DNA from: SYFY01 sp031385325
GTDB taxonomy: Bacteria; Pseudomonadota; Gammaproteobacteria; Pseudomonadales; Azotimanducaceae
NCBI GenBank assembly: GCA_031385325.1
Contig: JANNBJ010000071.1
Span: 1 to 48,598 of the forward strand
Reading direction: 5' to 3'
DNA: 48,598 nucleotides
The notes under the pieces were generated by a model that was not told the origin of the DNA, did not search any database, and worked only from the letters and a program-made list of their open reading frames with translations. The position numbers and the translations under genes are program-made. Shown here piece after piece: positions 17,184-30,100 of this stretch. Each line of letters starts with the position of its first letter. Within the stretch, counting starts at the first letter, position 1.

Positions 17184-17209
17184 TGACGCGGATTTCCTGA
17201 CCCGCGTCA
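17184..17209. terminator. Hairpin at the carB/gloA convergent junction
   Basis: An 8-base perfect inverted repeat (TGACGCGG / CCGCGTCA) with a 10-base loop lies just after the carB stop and overlaps the convergent glyoxalase stop codon. There is no T tract, so it is a terminator candidate by position and shape only. Confidence 0.33.
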
Positions 17210-17704
17210 GGGGGCGACGATGGCGGCCAGGTTTGGTCCAGAGAGAATCTCGATCCAGTAACCATCTGGATCCTTGATGAACGCCAGGCCCTTCATTGAA
17301 CCATCCTGCGGCCGCTTCACGAACTCGACCCCTGCCTGCTCGAATCGCGCGCAGGCGGCGTCCACATCGGGCACGCTGATACCGATGTGGCCGAACCCGC
17401 GTGGATCCGAGTTGCCGTTGTGGTAACTGAAATCAGGATCGCTTTCGGTTCCCCAGTTATGAGTCAGTTCCAGAAGCGCCGGTCTGGAAAAAACCCAACG
17501 GGCCCGTTCGGCGGGTTGATTCGGTATGTCGTCGGTCGCTTCGTAACCCATGAAATAGAGCGTGAAGCGCATGGCTTCGAAGTCGTATCGATCCAGCAGG
17601 GTCATGCCGAGAATGTCGCGATAGAACGCCACCGAAGCTTGTGGGTTGCGCACCCGAAGCATTGTTTGATTCAGCACATAGCCCTTCGCGGAAGCCTCGC
17701 TCAT
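17207..17704 (-). CDS. gloA: Lactoylglutathione lyase (glyoxalase I), long zinc-type
   Basis: A 165-residue glyoxalase I, converting the hemithioacetal of methylglyoxal and glutathione into S-lactoylglutathione in the cytoplasm. Metal ligands can be read as Gln13 (NQTMLRV), Glu79 (LLELTHNW), His106 (GFGHIGIS) and Glu152 (YWIEIL). Their spacings of 66, 27 and 46 residues match those of the human enzyme. Gln as the first ligand and the long loop around WVFSRPALLELTHNWGTE mark the zinc-activated class found in eukaryotes and Pseudomonas, not the short nickel class of E. coli. It is a single gene converging on carB and is probably a general detoxification function unrelated to the carbamoyl locus. 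Confidence 0.93.
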   Translation of the reverse strand: MSEASAKGYVLNQTMLRVRNPQASVAFYRDILGMTLLDRYDFEAMRFTLYFMGYEATDDIPNQPAERARWVFSRPALLELTHNWGTESDPDFSYHNGNSDPRGFGHIGISVPDVDAACARFEQAGVEFVKRPQDGSMKGLAFIKDPDGYWIEILSGPNLAAIVAP

Positions 17705-18109
17705 GTTCGATCCTGCAAAATGTAGAGTGCGGTGGAATTATCCTGACCTTTCGCGAAGTGACGATCAAGTGCAGGTCATGCGACGGGAAAGAGTCAGTTG
17801 CGCTGACAGTACAGGCGGGCGAGTGCAGAAGAATTGTAAATTGATAGTCGATCCTCTTGCCTTCGTCGACTGAGTAATGAAAAGTTATTTTCGCGAGACC
17901 GACCCGCATTCGCTACACAATTTGTGTGCACTAAGTTGTCAATAAACCTCCGTTGATTGTGCTGTCAAACACCTTGTTGGCCAACCCAGACGGCTAGAAT
18001 TTGCAGCATCGAAGGGTGGAGTAAATCGCATGGCGCCAGATTGGACAGGGCGACACCGGTTCACCGCGTTGGTCATCGCAGATTGCAGAACACATTAAAG
18101 GACAATTTT
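17705..18109. promoter_or_regulatory. Upstream region of the giant surface-protein gene
   Basis: This 405-base gap between the leftward glyoxalase gene and the rightward giant gene holds no convincing coding sequence. It contains two short palindromes, ACACAATTTGTGT at 17914-17926 and GTTGGCCAAC at 17976-17985. The giant gene's reading frame is open back to about 17957, but that extension lacks signal-peptide or family character. The region probably holds promoters for both genes. Confidence 0.5.
17974..18000 (+). promoter_or_regulatory. Possible promoter of the giant gene with palindrome in its spacer
   Basis: TTGTTG (17974-17979) and TAGAAT (17995-18000) are a possible -35/-10 pair with a short 15-base spacer. 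The perfect palindrome GTTGGCCAAC (17976-17985) overlaps the -35 and the spacer, where a repressor would act. A transcript from here would carry a leader of about 100 bases before the ATG at 18110. Confidence 0.28.
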
Positions 18110-21100
18110 ATGTTCCGGCAGAATCCCGCCTGTGCACGTCTTGATTTCCTGACGGGCAAGCGTTTTTGCATTGGGTTGAAAGTCTTGCTGTGGCTGGTTG
18201 CGTCGACGGTGGCGCCATCTGTGCTCGCGCTGGAGACGACCAAGAGTGTCGTGTCCATCACCGACTCGGGGAACAACGAGTTCACTGCGGTGTACTCGGT
18301 GTCGTTACGCAACGATTCTGGCGTCAACAACTTTGATCTGCAGGTTACCGATGACCTGAGCTCGGAATTCGGTACGCCGGTTGTCGCGGTTGGTCAGGTT
18401 GACGTGCCCGGTGAGTACTTTGTTTCCGCTGTCACGGTCAACACCAGTGCTGTTGTCAACGGTGGTAACACCGGTTTCCTGGCAAACGCCGGATTCAACG
18501 GTTCGGGCCAGTCGAATCTGCTGCAGAACGGGCAACCCGGCAGTCTCTTTCCCAACGATGTCGTGACGATCTCTTTTACCGTCCGCTTTTTCCCCGATTC
18601 GACCAGTGCACCCTATGTCAATACCGCCACAGGCTCGGCGGATCTCGTCGCCAATGGTGTCCCGAACGGCAATGTAACCGACCTGTCCAACACGGTGACA
18701 CTTGATCTGGTATCAGCGCTGTCGGCGTTTGCCTGTACGAACACGCTTTATCTCGCCACGGGCAACCCGTCGCTGCTGAACAGCATCAACATCGGCGGGA
18801 ACAGCCTCACGCCCATCAGCGGTACCAGTCATGGGATGCTCTACACCAGCATCGGTTATCGGCCGAGTAACAACCTGATGTACGGGCTGCGTTCGTCGAC
18901 CAATCAACTGGTGGCCGTTGACGCCAATGGAACCGTAGTTGTGATCGGCGCAGTCACCGGGCTCCCGAACGGTATTGGTTTCTCCAGCGGTGGCTTCATT
19001 GGCAACCTGTTGTATGTCATACCTTTTGGCAGTAACGATCTTTACGCCATCAATGTTGATGCGCTGACCGCGACCCTGATCGGTTCTGGAACAGGTTTGA
19101 CCGATGTGTTCGATATTGCCGTAAACCCGAACGATGGGTTGTTTTATGGAGTCAAGGATTTTGCCGGGACCCTGGTCAGTATCAACCCCGCTAATGCAGT
19201 GACCACGGTGATTGGCGCCACCGGGCTGTCCGGGATTGGGAAGGGCGCGGCATACTTCGACAGCGTTGGCAACTTCTACCTGTTCCAGAATTCCAACGGT
19301 GGTCTCTACCACATTGATGTCAGCGACGCAGATACCACGCAGATTTCCTCGTTACCGAATCAGACCTTGTCCAGCGGCGCCTCCTGTCCTACGGCTGGCG
19401 CACCCACACCTCCACTGATCGGCGCGGCACTGGACGCAAGCACACTTTCCGATGAGGGAAACAACGTCTTCGAAGTAACCTTAAATGTGCGGATTGCAGG
19501 TGCCGCCTTTGCAGAGCTGTTCGATATCCAGGCGACGCTGGATCTGGCAACCAGGTTTGGAGCGCTTCAAGCAAGCGCAGTTGCGGTCAATGCACCCGGT
19601 GAGTACTTCGTGAGTGTGGGCACGATCAATACCGCAGGAGTGACAGGCGGGAACACGGGATTTGTGGCCAACGCGGGTTATACCGGTGCACCGGGCAACA
19701 CCACGCTGCTGAATCCAGCGCAGCCAGGCTCACTTGATCCTGATGATTTTGTCATTGTTCCGGTGACAGTCACCTTTTTCCCGGCAGCGGCGAATGCACC
19801 TTACACGCTGCAATTCACCGCCAGCGGTGACAGTTCTGCCAACGGCGTTGCCAATGGTGACGTCACCGATCTGTCGACCGATGGCACGGATCCGGATGAC
19901 AACGGCGATATACCAGGCAATGACCTGGACACGGATCCGACCAATACCAATTCGCTGACCCCGGTAAATCTCCTGTCCGTATTGACTCCGTTTGCCTGCA
20001 CCAACGACCTCTACATCGATATCAACGCCCCCAGCCAATTCAATCGGGTCGATTTCCCAACCAGTTCATTCGTGGGCATCGGCGGCACAGCCACCGGATT
20101 GACCTCGAATGGCATCGGCTACCATCAGGGTAGCAATCTGATTTACGGTCTGGAATTCACGACCAACCGGCTGCTGGCCAAAGACCTGAATGGAACCATC
20201 GCGGTGCTCGGCAGCGTTACCGGTCTGCCTGCGGCCGCCTATGGCAGTGGCGATTTCATCGGCAATGACTACTACGTACTGCGGTTCCCCACCAATGAAA
20301 TCTATCGCATCGACATCACCAATCGAACGGCCACCCTGGTTGGCAACGGTACTGCGCTCGGCGATGTCTACGAATTCGCGGCCAATCCGCTGGATGGTCA
20401 GTTGTACGGTGTGCGTGATGGTACCCGTGAAGTGGTTCGCATCAACCCGGCGACGGCAGCGACCACGACACTCGGTACGGCGAACACCACCGGTTTCGCG
20501 ATCGACGCCGTGTTCTTTGACAACGCCGGCACCTTTTACATTTATCAAAGTTCGGATGGTGGCGTCTTCCGACTCGATGTGAATACCGGGGCTGCCACCC
20601 GCCTGATCACCATTGCGCCAACGACACTGGCCGGTGGTGCTTCCTGCTCCGCCGCGCCTGCCCCTTTCGCCATCGAAGTTGGTACGGCCATGAACCTGGT
20701 CGGCCTGGCGGATCTTGGTGCAACCTATCGCGCGACCTATGACCTGTACATTGAAAACACTGGCAACTTCCAGGTGTTTGATGTGCAGGCAATCAATGCA
20801 CTCGCGGCAACTTTTGGTACTGCGACTGCGACACTTGGTGATGTGGATACGGCCGGTGAGTACTTCGCCAGCGTCGTCAGCGTCAATACCGCCGGTGTCA
20901 CCAATGGTGGCAATGCGACTTTTGCAGCGAATGCGGGATTCAACGGAAACACCGATACCAATGTGTTGAACCCGGCGCAACCTGGTTCGCTGCAGCCCAA
21001 CGATTTCATCGTGGTGCGAATCGAGGTGACCATCGCTCCCAATGGCGTACTGACCTACAACAATCAATTTACCGGTGCGGTGGACAGTATTGCCAATGGT

Positions 21101-24100
21101 GTCGCCAACTCCACTGAGACCGACCTCTCGACTACCGGGACGGACTTCGACCTGAATGGCCTCGTGCCAGGCAATGATTCCGACGGTGATCCGAACAACA
21201 CCGACTCTCCCACGCCGCTGACATTCCCGGACTTCGACGGTGACGGGATCACTGATCCAGTCGATCTTGACGACGACGATGACGGCTACCGGGATGTAGA
21301 CGAAGGTAGCACCACCATTGACACGGATGGAGATGGCCGGCCTGACAGTCGTGACATCGACTCCGACAACGATGGCATCACCGACAATGTGGAGTTGCAG
21401 GCTGAGGGTGCCTATGTGGCCCCCAGTGGCAACGACACGGACAACGATGGTCTGGACAATGCCTATGATCCTGACAACGGCGGCACGTTACTCGTGGCGG
21501 CCAACACCGATGGCGCCGATCAGCCTGACTTCCGGGATACCGACACCGACAACGACGGCATCCTTGACGCGATCGAAGGACACGACGCCGATGCCAATGG
21601 TGTCACCGACGTACTCCCGGCCAACGCTGATGCAGATGGCGATGGCCTCGACAATGCCTACGACACGATCGTCCGGCCTGCAGTCAATAACGAGACCGGC
21701 AGCAACGCACCGTTGCAGAACAGAGATGGTGCAGATGCTCGCGACTGGCGGGATGCCGACGATGACAACGATGGTGTGACCACACTGGTTGAAGGTGGCG
21801 TGGCCAACAATGCCGATGGTGATGCGTTCCCCGACTATCTGGATGCGGACGATTTCGACGGCGATGGCAGGCCAGACACTACCGACGTGGATGACGACGG
21901 TGACGGTATTCCTGATGCTGCCGAGGGTAATGGCGTTACCAATACCGACGGCAACGGCGGTGCCGATAGCCTGGATATCGACAGCGACAACGATGGCATT
22001 ACCGACAACGTCGAAGCCCAGGCTGAAGGCACTTACCGGGCACCGGCCAATGTCGATACTGACGGTGATGGTCTCGACAACGCCTACGACCCGGATAACG
22101 GCGGGGTGGCCATTGTCATTGCCAATACCGATGGTGCGGACCAACCGGACTTCCGCGACCTCGATACCGACAACGACGGCATTCCTGATTCCATTGAAGG
22201 GCATGACGCCAATGCCAATGGCGTTGCAGACGTGCTGCCGGCCAACGCAGATGTCGACAACGATGGTCTCGACAATGCCTATGACATCATCGTCCGTCCC
22301 GCTGTTGGCAATGCGACGGGTAGCAATGCGCCCTTGCAGAACAGCGATGGCGCTGACAATCGCGACTGGCGTGATACCGATGACGATAACGATGGTGTGC
22401 CGACCCTTACCGAAGGTGGCGTTGGCAACAATGGTGATGGCGATCTGCGGCCGGACTATCTTGATGCGGATGATCTCGATGGCGATGGGGTGCCCGACAC
22501 GTCGGACCAGGATGACGACGGTGATGGCATACCTGATCTGACCGAAGGCAATGGCGCGATCGACAGCGATGGAGATGGTCGTGCTGACAGTCGTGACATC
22601 GATAGTGATAACGACGGTTTAACCGATAACGTTGAAGCTCAGCCTGAAGGTCTGTACCGCGCGCCCGCCAATGTCGATACGGACAACGACGGACTCGATA
22701 ACGCTTACGATCCTGACAATGGCGGGGTGGTCATCGCGCCAGCCAATACCGATGGCGCTGATCAGCTCGACTATCTCGATGCCGATGCCGACAACGACGG
22801 CATCCCTGATTCCATCGAAGGACACGATGCCAACGCTGACGGCATTGCTGACCGGGTTCGTGTTAACACAGACACGGACGGTGATGGTCTCGATGACGTC
22901 TACGATACGGTAGCCTCACCGGCCGCCGGTAATGCCCTTGGCAGCAATGCACCCTTGCAGAACACGGATGCACTGGATAATCGTGACTGGCGTGACGCCG
23001 ATGATGACAACGACACGGTGCTGACCAGTGTCGAAGGCGGCGTTGGCAACAACAATGATGGCGACACAAGGCCTGACTACCTCGACGCCGATAACTTCGA
23101 TGGCGATTCGCGTCCCGACTCCGTCGACACGGACGACGATGGTGATGGATTGCCAGACGTGACTGAAGGGAATGCCCTGGTCGATACCGATGGTGACGGA
23201 CGACCCGACAGTCGGGACATCGATTCTGATGGTGATGGCATAGTCGATAACGTTGAGGCGCAAGCGGAGGGTAACTATCGCGCTCCGGCTGGAACCGATA
23301 CGGACAATGATGGTCTGGATAACCGCTACGATCCGGACAACGGCGGCACGGCGATCGCTCTGGCCAATACTGATGGCGCCGACCAACCCGACTTCCGCGA
23401 TACGGACAGCGATAATGATGGCGTAAGCGATGCCATCGAAGGTCATGACCTCAATGCAAATGGTGTTGCAGACGTGGTGCCGGCAGGTGCTGACGCCGAT
23501 GCCGATGGGCTCGATAACGCCTACGACACGGTGGTTCGACCTGCAGCCGGCAATGCAACCGGTTCCAACGCACCACTGCAGAACACGGATGGTGCCGACA
23601 ATCGCGACTGGCGTGATACCGACGATGAAAACGACGGCCAGCTGACCAGCACTGAAGATACCAACAACAACCTTAACTTTGCTGATGACGATGCTGATCG
23701 GGACGGTGTGCCGAACTATCTTGATCGGGATCTCGGGATTGACTCAGACGGTGATGGACTCCCGGATAATGTCGATCCGGATGCGGATAACGACGGCGTA
23801 ACCGATCTGGTTGAAGGTGGTGGTGTCACTGACCCATCACTCGATCACGACAACGACGGCATTCCGAACTTCCGTGATCCGCAGTCGCCCGGGTTCGCCG
23901 ACGGCAACGCCGATGGTGTCAACGACGCGGTCGATGCTGATCGCGATGGTGTACCAAACCACCTCGATATCGATTCGGATGGTGATGGTGTACCTGACAA
24001 CATCGAAGCCCAGCCACCAGGCAACTATCGTGCGCCGTCCCGTGCCGATACGGACAATGACGGGCTGGACAACACTTATGATCCGGATAACGGCGGGACT

Positions 24101-27100
24101 CCGATCACGATTGCCAACAGTGATGGGGCAGATCTACCCGACTACCTCGATGCCGACAGCGATAACGATGGTGTACCAGATGCAACCGAGGCCCACGATG
24201 CCAACGCCGATGGTCGCCCGGATCGAACACCGCGCGGAGCAGATGCGGACGGTGACGGTCTTGATGATGCGTTTGATACGGTGGTCAGACCTGGCGCCGG
24301 CAACTCGACCGGTTCCAATGCGGTTCTGAACAACACCGACAATGCCGACACGCCGGACTTCCGCGATGCGGATGACGACAATGACGCGGTGACCACCTTC
24401 AACGAAGATGGTAACCGCAACGGCAATCGTGCGGATGATGATCGGGATCGTGATGGCATACCGGATTATCTCGATCCGATCCTCGACATCGCAACGCTGG
24501 GTGGTACGGTATTCCGCGATCTGGATTCCGATGACGTACTCGACGCCACGGACCCTCGACTGGCCAACTGGCGCGTCGAGCTGCTGCAGAACGGTACTCT
24601 GCTTGCGACCCAGGTGGTTTCGTCCAATGGAACCTATTCGTTCCCGGATCTTCGGCCCGGCGCTGGTTATCAGCTGCGACTGCGTCATCCGGACACTAAC
24701 GTGACCTATCTGGTGCTGGATGGCATTACGCTCGCATCCGGCGACAATATCCTCGACCGGAATCTGCCAGTCGATCCGTCGGGTCTGATGTACGACACCG
24801 ATTCACGCACTGTGCTGGCTGGTGTTCGCATCAGCGTGGTTGATGGTTCAGGTAATGCACTGCCCGATGTCTGCGTGCTACCGGGACAGCAGAATCAGCT
24901 GACTGGTACAGATGGCGGCTATCGAGTGGATGTACTGCTCGGTGCAGCACCTGCATGTCCGAGTGGTGGCACGTTTGCTCTGCGGTTTATCGCTCCTGCC
25001 GACTATGTCGATGGTCCATCGGCAACGATACCGCCCCAGCCAGGTGCACTTGATCCAACCGGGCAGCCCAGTCCGTTGCGTGTGCAGCTCCAGGCGAATC
25101 CACCAAGTGGCGCCGATAGCACGCGTTACTTCGTGCAGTTCATTCTGCAGAGTGGCGATCCGGACGTGATCCACAACCATGTGGCGATGGATCCGGTGGG
25201 TAATTTCGATGTTCGCCTCATCAAGCGTGCAGCGAAGCGAACCGCCAGCATCGGTGATCTGGTCGCCTACAACATCGAAGTTCGCAACGTTGGTGCCAGG
25301 TTGTTGACCGGCTTGTCACTGACTGACCTGATACCACCAGGCTTCCGTTTTGTTGAAAACTCGGTACGAACTCAGCCCGAGACAATCGGACTCACCGTCA
25401 CTGGCGAGCGACCACTACTCATCGGTGGTCTGCGTGTTGCACGAGGGCAAATCGTCCGTGTCAGCTATCTGCTGCGTGTTGGCGCCGGAGTGGGTCAGGG
25501 CGACTACGAAAACAGGGTCAATGCGACACTCGGTACAGCGCCGATCGGCAACGTCGCCAGCGCCACCGTGCAGATCGTGTCGGATCCGGACTTTGAACAG
25601 ACAACCATCATCGGCAAGGTCTTCGATGATCAAAATGCCAACGGCTGGCAGGATCCCGGTGAATCAGGTGTACCGGGTGTTCGATTGGCGACCGTCACGG
25701 GACTGCTGATCGAGACGGATGTCCATGGTCGATATCACCTCGCTGCAGTTGATGTTGAGCGGTTTGATCGTGGCCAGAACTTCTACCTGAAACTGGATAC
25801 CACGACTTTGCCGGAGGGCAGCGAAGTGGTGAGCGAGAACCCGCGTGTGGTCCGCATCACTCAGGGCCTGATGTCGCAGATCAACTTCGCAGTGAAGTTG
25901 CAGGCGCCGATGGCGATCGAAGCCATCGAAGTTGGTGATGTGTTCTTCGATACCGGAACCAGCGCTGTGAAGTCGCGCTATCTGAGCCTGCTCGACGATA
26001 TGGCGGGTCGGCTCAAGGATCGGGACGGTGGCGAAATCGTCATCCTGTCGCGCGCTGGAGAAGAGTCGTTGGCACTGGCACGCGCGCAGGCGTTGAGAGC
26101 GCTGCTGATCGAACGGTTGGCCGATTCGGCACCGAACTACGCGATCATCGTCCAGACCGAGGTCGAAGGCGATGAAGTCGCCCGGCTCAATGATGGACGT
26201 ACGGCGATCAATGCCGAGCTGTTCTTTGATACTGACCAGGCCACCATTGGCGCTGAGTATCAGCCGTTGATCGATTCGCTGGCGCGGCAGATTCGCGAAG
26301 GTTGCAGCGGCGAGATCGTGGTTGAAGGTCATGCCGATCAACGCGGTCGAGACGTCTACAACAAAGGGTTGTCGATTCGTCGGACCGAGGCCGTTCGCAA
26401 GGCGCTGGAAGCCGCTGGCGCGTTCCAGCCGCCAGCGCCGAAGTGTCCTTCCGCCGCACCAAGGAGCCCCCTGGATAACAAGCCGTCGGGTGCTCCGTTG
26501 GGCGCCATTCAGGGACCAGGATCGTCCGGAGTACAAATGAGCAGTGTGCTGCAAAGAATGCTGGCCACGGTGTTGGCGGTAGTAGTCCCCAATGCCTACG
26601 CAGCCGAGAGTGCCGACCCGGCAGCTGCCTTGGGTGCTGATGATTCGTGCGGACTGAATTACTGTGCCAGTGATGAAGGTGTAGCCGTACGTATCCTCAA
26701 CTACGGTGAAGACAAACCACGCAACCCTGCTGCCACACCTGAAGCGCTGCATGACAATCGCGCGGTATCGATCAGCGGCGACGTGAAGATGCCGATCAGC
26801 GCGGAGGATGCCGGCAATCGGGATCGTGCATCGATTCGAGGCCGTTTCCGCAAGGAACTCGCGGATGGCTCATCGTTGTGGGTCACCGAAGATCCGCTGG
26901 GTGGAATACCGATGCTGGCCTTCGCGCCACCGGCTGGAATCGCCACGCTCGAGACCGGGATTACCGGTGCCATCAGCATTCCGTTCTACACCAACTATGC
27001 CGACTTCATGACTCGCCTCGAACTGTCGATTTACCGATCGACTGACGTGGACCGGGTGGCGCCGATTGCAGTGCTCGAAGCCATGCCGCGACACCTGGGT

Positions 27101-30100
27101 GAGTTCCTCTGGGCAGGGGCTTCGGTGAAGGTCGATGAAGAATTCATTGCCGTTGTTCGTGCCTATGACGGCAATGGCAACTTCGATGAAACACGGTTGC
27201 AGAATTTTGTCCTCGCTGACCTCAACGAATTCGAGCCGGCAGAGCGGGAGCGTTTGATGCCGGAGGGCGTTGATCGCTGGCGCGCGGTTTATGGTCGTAA
27301 TGACCTGACCCTGCAGAACATTCCGCTGCACGCCTCGCGCATTCGATTGCACGGTGATGTGCGTGGCGAGGTGCCAGAAATCAGGATCGATGGGGACCAC
27401 TTGCCGCTTGATGAGGCGAACCGGTTTGCGGTGGAGTACCTGCTGCCTGTGGGCAAGCACGAATTTGTCGTGAACATTCAGCGTGCCGGCGAAGTCGATC
27501 AGATGCAGACCGTGGAAGCTGAAGTAACCGGTCGCTACATGTTCCTGGCAGCGCTTGCCGATATCACGCTCTCCGATAACAAGATTTCCGGCAGCGTTGA
27601 GCCGCTGTCGGGCGATGATCGTTACGATGGCGACTTCATGGTTGATGGTCGGCTGGCCTTTTATCTCAAAGGCAAGATCAAGGGTCGGTATCTTGTCACC
27701 GGCCAGATGGACACCCGCGAAGACGAGATCGGCGATATCTTCAAGGATATCCATCGTAAAGATCCGGATGCCCTGTTCCGCCGGCTGGATCCGGATCGTT
27801 ATTACCCGGTCTATGGTGATGATTCCACGACCGTGGCTGACGTCAACACGATGGGGCGCATGTATGTGCGCGTCGATTGGGACAAGTCACAGGTCCTGTG
27901 GGGCAACTATGACACGGGCATGACCGGAACCGAGTTCGCCCAGTACAACCGCAGCCTGTATGGCGCGCGAGGTGAGTACAACAGCACACGGACCACGGAA
28001 CTGGGCGAAGCGAAGACACATGCCAAGGCATTTGTTTCCGAAACCCAGTCGGCCTTTGGTCATGCCGAGTTCTCGGGTACGGGTGGCAGTCTGTATTACC
28101 TGCCTCATACCGACATCCTGCCGGGCTCGGAAAAGATCACGCTCGAACTGCGTGATCGTGACAGCAACCGCGTGGTTGAAACGTTGGTGATGGTTCGAGG
28201 CCAGGACTACGAGATTGATGAGATTCAGGGACGCATCATCCTGTCGCGCCCGCTGATGCAGATCCGCAGCCGGGAGTCGTCCATCGTGCGTAACAATCCG
28301 CTGGACGGTGATGTGCCGCTGGTGCTGGTTGATTACGAATATCTGCCGGATGACTTCAGTGCTGATCACGTCACCGTCGGTGGCCGTGGCAAACACTGGT
28401 TTGGGGAACATATTGCGGTCGGCGGCACTTATGTCATGGAAGGTCGTGGCGCAGAGGACTACGACATGCATGGTCTTGACGTCACGCTGCAACAAGGTCG
28501 TGGCACCTACCTGAAACTGGAATATGCGGGCAGCACGGCAAGTCAGGCGAACTCTTTCTTCTCGGACAATGGTGGTTTGAGCTTTGCACAACGCAGCGAC
28601 ACCGACGCACGTGGTCGGGACGGCTCGGCGATGAGCGTGGAAGGGCGCGCGAACCTGCGTGAACTGGGTTGGACACGCATGGACCTGACCCTCGGCACGT
28701 GGTGGCGTGATTCGGATGATGACTTCTCCGTCGCGCGTCGTGATGTGGGCTTTGATCTCACCGAGTACGGCCTGGAAGCAGCGGGTCGATTCAACGATGC
28801 GATGGGCTTTGTCCTCCGGTCATCGACTGTGGAGCGGGACCTGGTACAGGACGATATCCGCAGTGCCTTGTTTGACTGGCAGTTGTCGGACACCAATCGG
28901 TTGCGTGTCGAAGTGCAGCAACTGGAAAGTGAGGACTCCTTCACGGGCAACAAGCGCGACGAAACTGTTGCTGCCGTTGAGCTGGCGCATGCGTTTACGG
29001 AGTCCTTCGAAGTGTTCGGCGGCGGACAATCTACGCTGCAGGATTCCGGTTCAGCGGCGGACAACAATGATCTTGTGTTCGCAGGAACCCGCAATCGCCT
29101 GACCGAAAAGCTTCGCCTGGAGACCGAAGTCACCTACGGCCACCGTGGTGAAGGTGGCACCGTCGGCCTCGACTACGCGCGCAATGAACGACACAGCTTG
29201 TATGGTTCGTTTACACACTCCACCGATACGACGATGTTGCCTGGTGGTGGCGAAGCGGTGACCTTCGGTAACCGCTTCCGTGTCAGCAATCAGTCGACGC
29301 TGTTCTCTGAGAACCAGTTTGTCGCCGAAGACCAGGGTAGTGGATTCACCCACAGCTATGGCATCGACTATTCACCGCGTCCGGGCTGGAGCCTTGGCAT
29401 GAGTCTGCAGAAAGGTGAACTGGACGCCGTGAGCGGGCTTGTTGATCGTCGGGCAGCAACCCTGTCGGGTGGGTATCGAAGCGATCGGTTCAACTGGCGC
29501 AGCGTGCTGGAATTGCGCAAGGACAAAGGTGCAGAGGAGCGCGATCAGATCCTGACGACCAACGTTGCGGACTTCCGGATCAATGAGAGCTTCCGGGTCC
29601 TTGGCAAGTTCAACTATTCGAAGACGGATGACGATCTGCTGGGTCTGGTTACCGGTGGCAAGTTCACCGAGGCAGGCGTCGGGCTTGCCTATCGACCGGT
29701 CGACAACGATCGTCTCAATCTGCTGGCCAAGTATGTCTATCTCTATGATCTGCAGAGCTTCGGGCAGTTCGACGCAGGCCTTGATCAGCGATCGAACATC
29801 ATTACGGCTGAAGCTCTGTACCGGTTGTCCAGTCGTTGGGGCATTGGCGCCAAGTATGGCGTTCGCAAGGGCGAGCTGCGGGCTGAACGTGCCCAGGGTG
29901 ACTGGTTCGAATCAACGGTGAACTTTGCGTCGGTTCGGCTGCGTTACAACATCATGCGCAAGTGGGATGCGCTGGCTGAGTATCGACGACTTGAAGTGGA
30001 AGAAGATAACAGCGTTCGCGATGGTTACCTGATCGGCGTAGATCGACAGATCGGCGATAACCTGCAGTTCGGTGTGGGTTACAACTTCACCGATTTCAGC

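Noticed and set aside
17957..18109. N-terminal extension of the giant protein
   Set aside because: The 51 extra residues are Cys/Arg-rich and not export-like, whereas ATG 18110 has a good ribosome-binding site and a proper signal peptide.
20066..21067. 333-codon open frame on the minus strand within the giant gene
   Set aside because: It is antisense to the N-terminal modules of the giant gene; its composition reflects the complementary codons and it has no family features.
21318..24329. Several long open frames in other frames across the Asp-rich repeats
   Set aside because: They are low-complexity products of the repeated GAY/GGY codons read in other frames, rich in Met, Thr and Arg or Ile and Val, with no plausible fold.
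21365..24480. CRISPR array or non-coding satellite
   Set aside because: The 621-base period is coding, in frame, and copies have diverged in codons; CRISPR repeats are 20-50 bases with unique spacers.
25664..26752. 362-codon open frame antisense to the OmpA region
   Set aside because: The plus-strand reading has clear SdrD-B and OmpA motifs; the antisense product has none.
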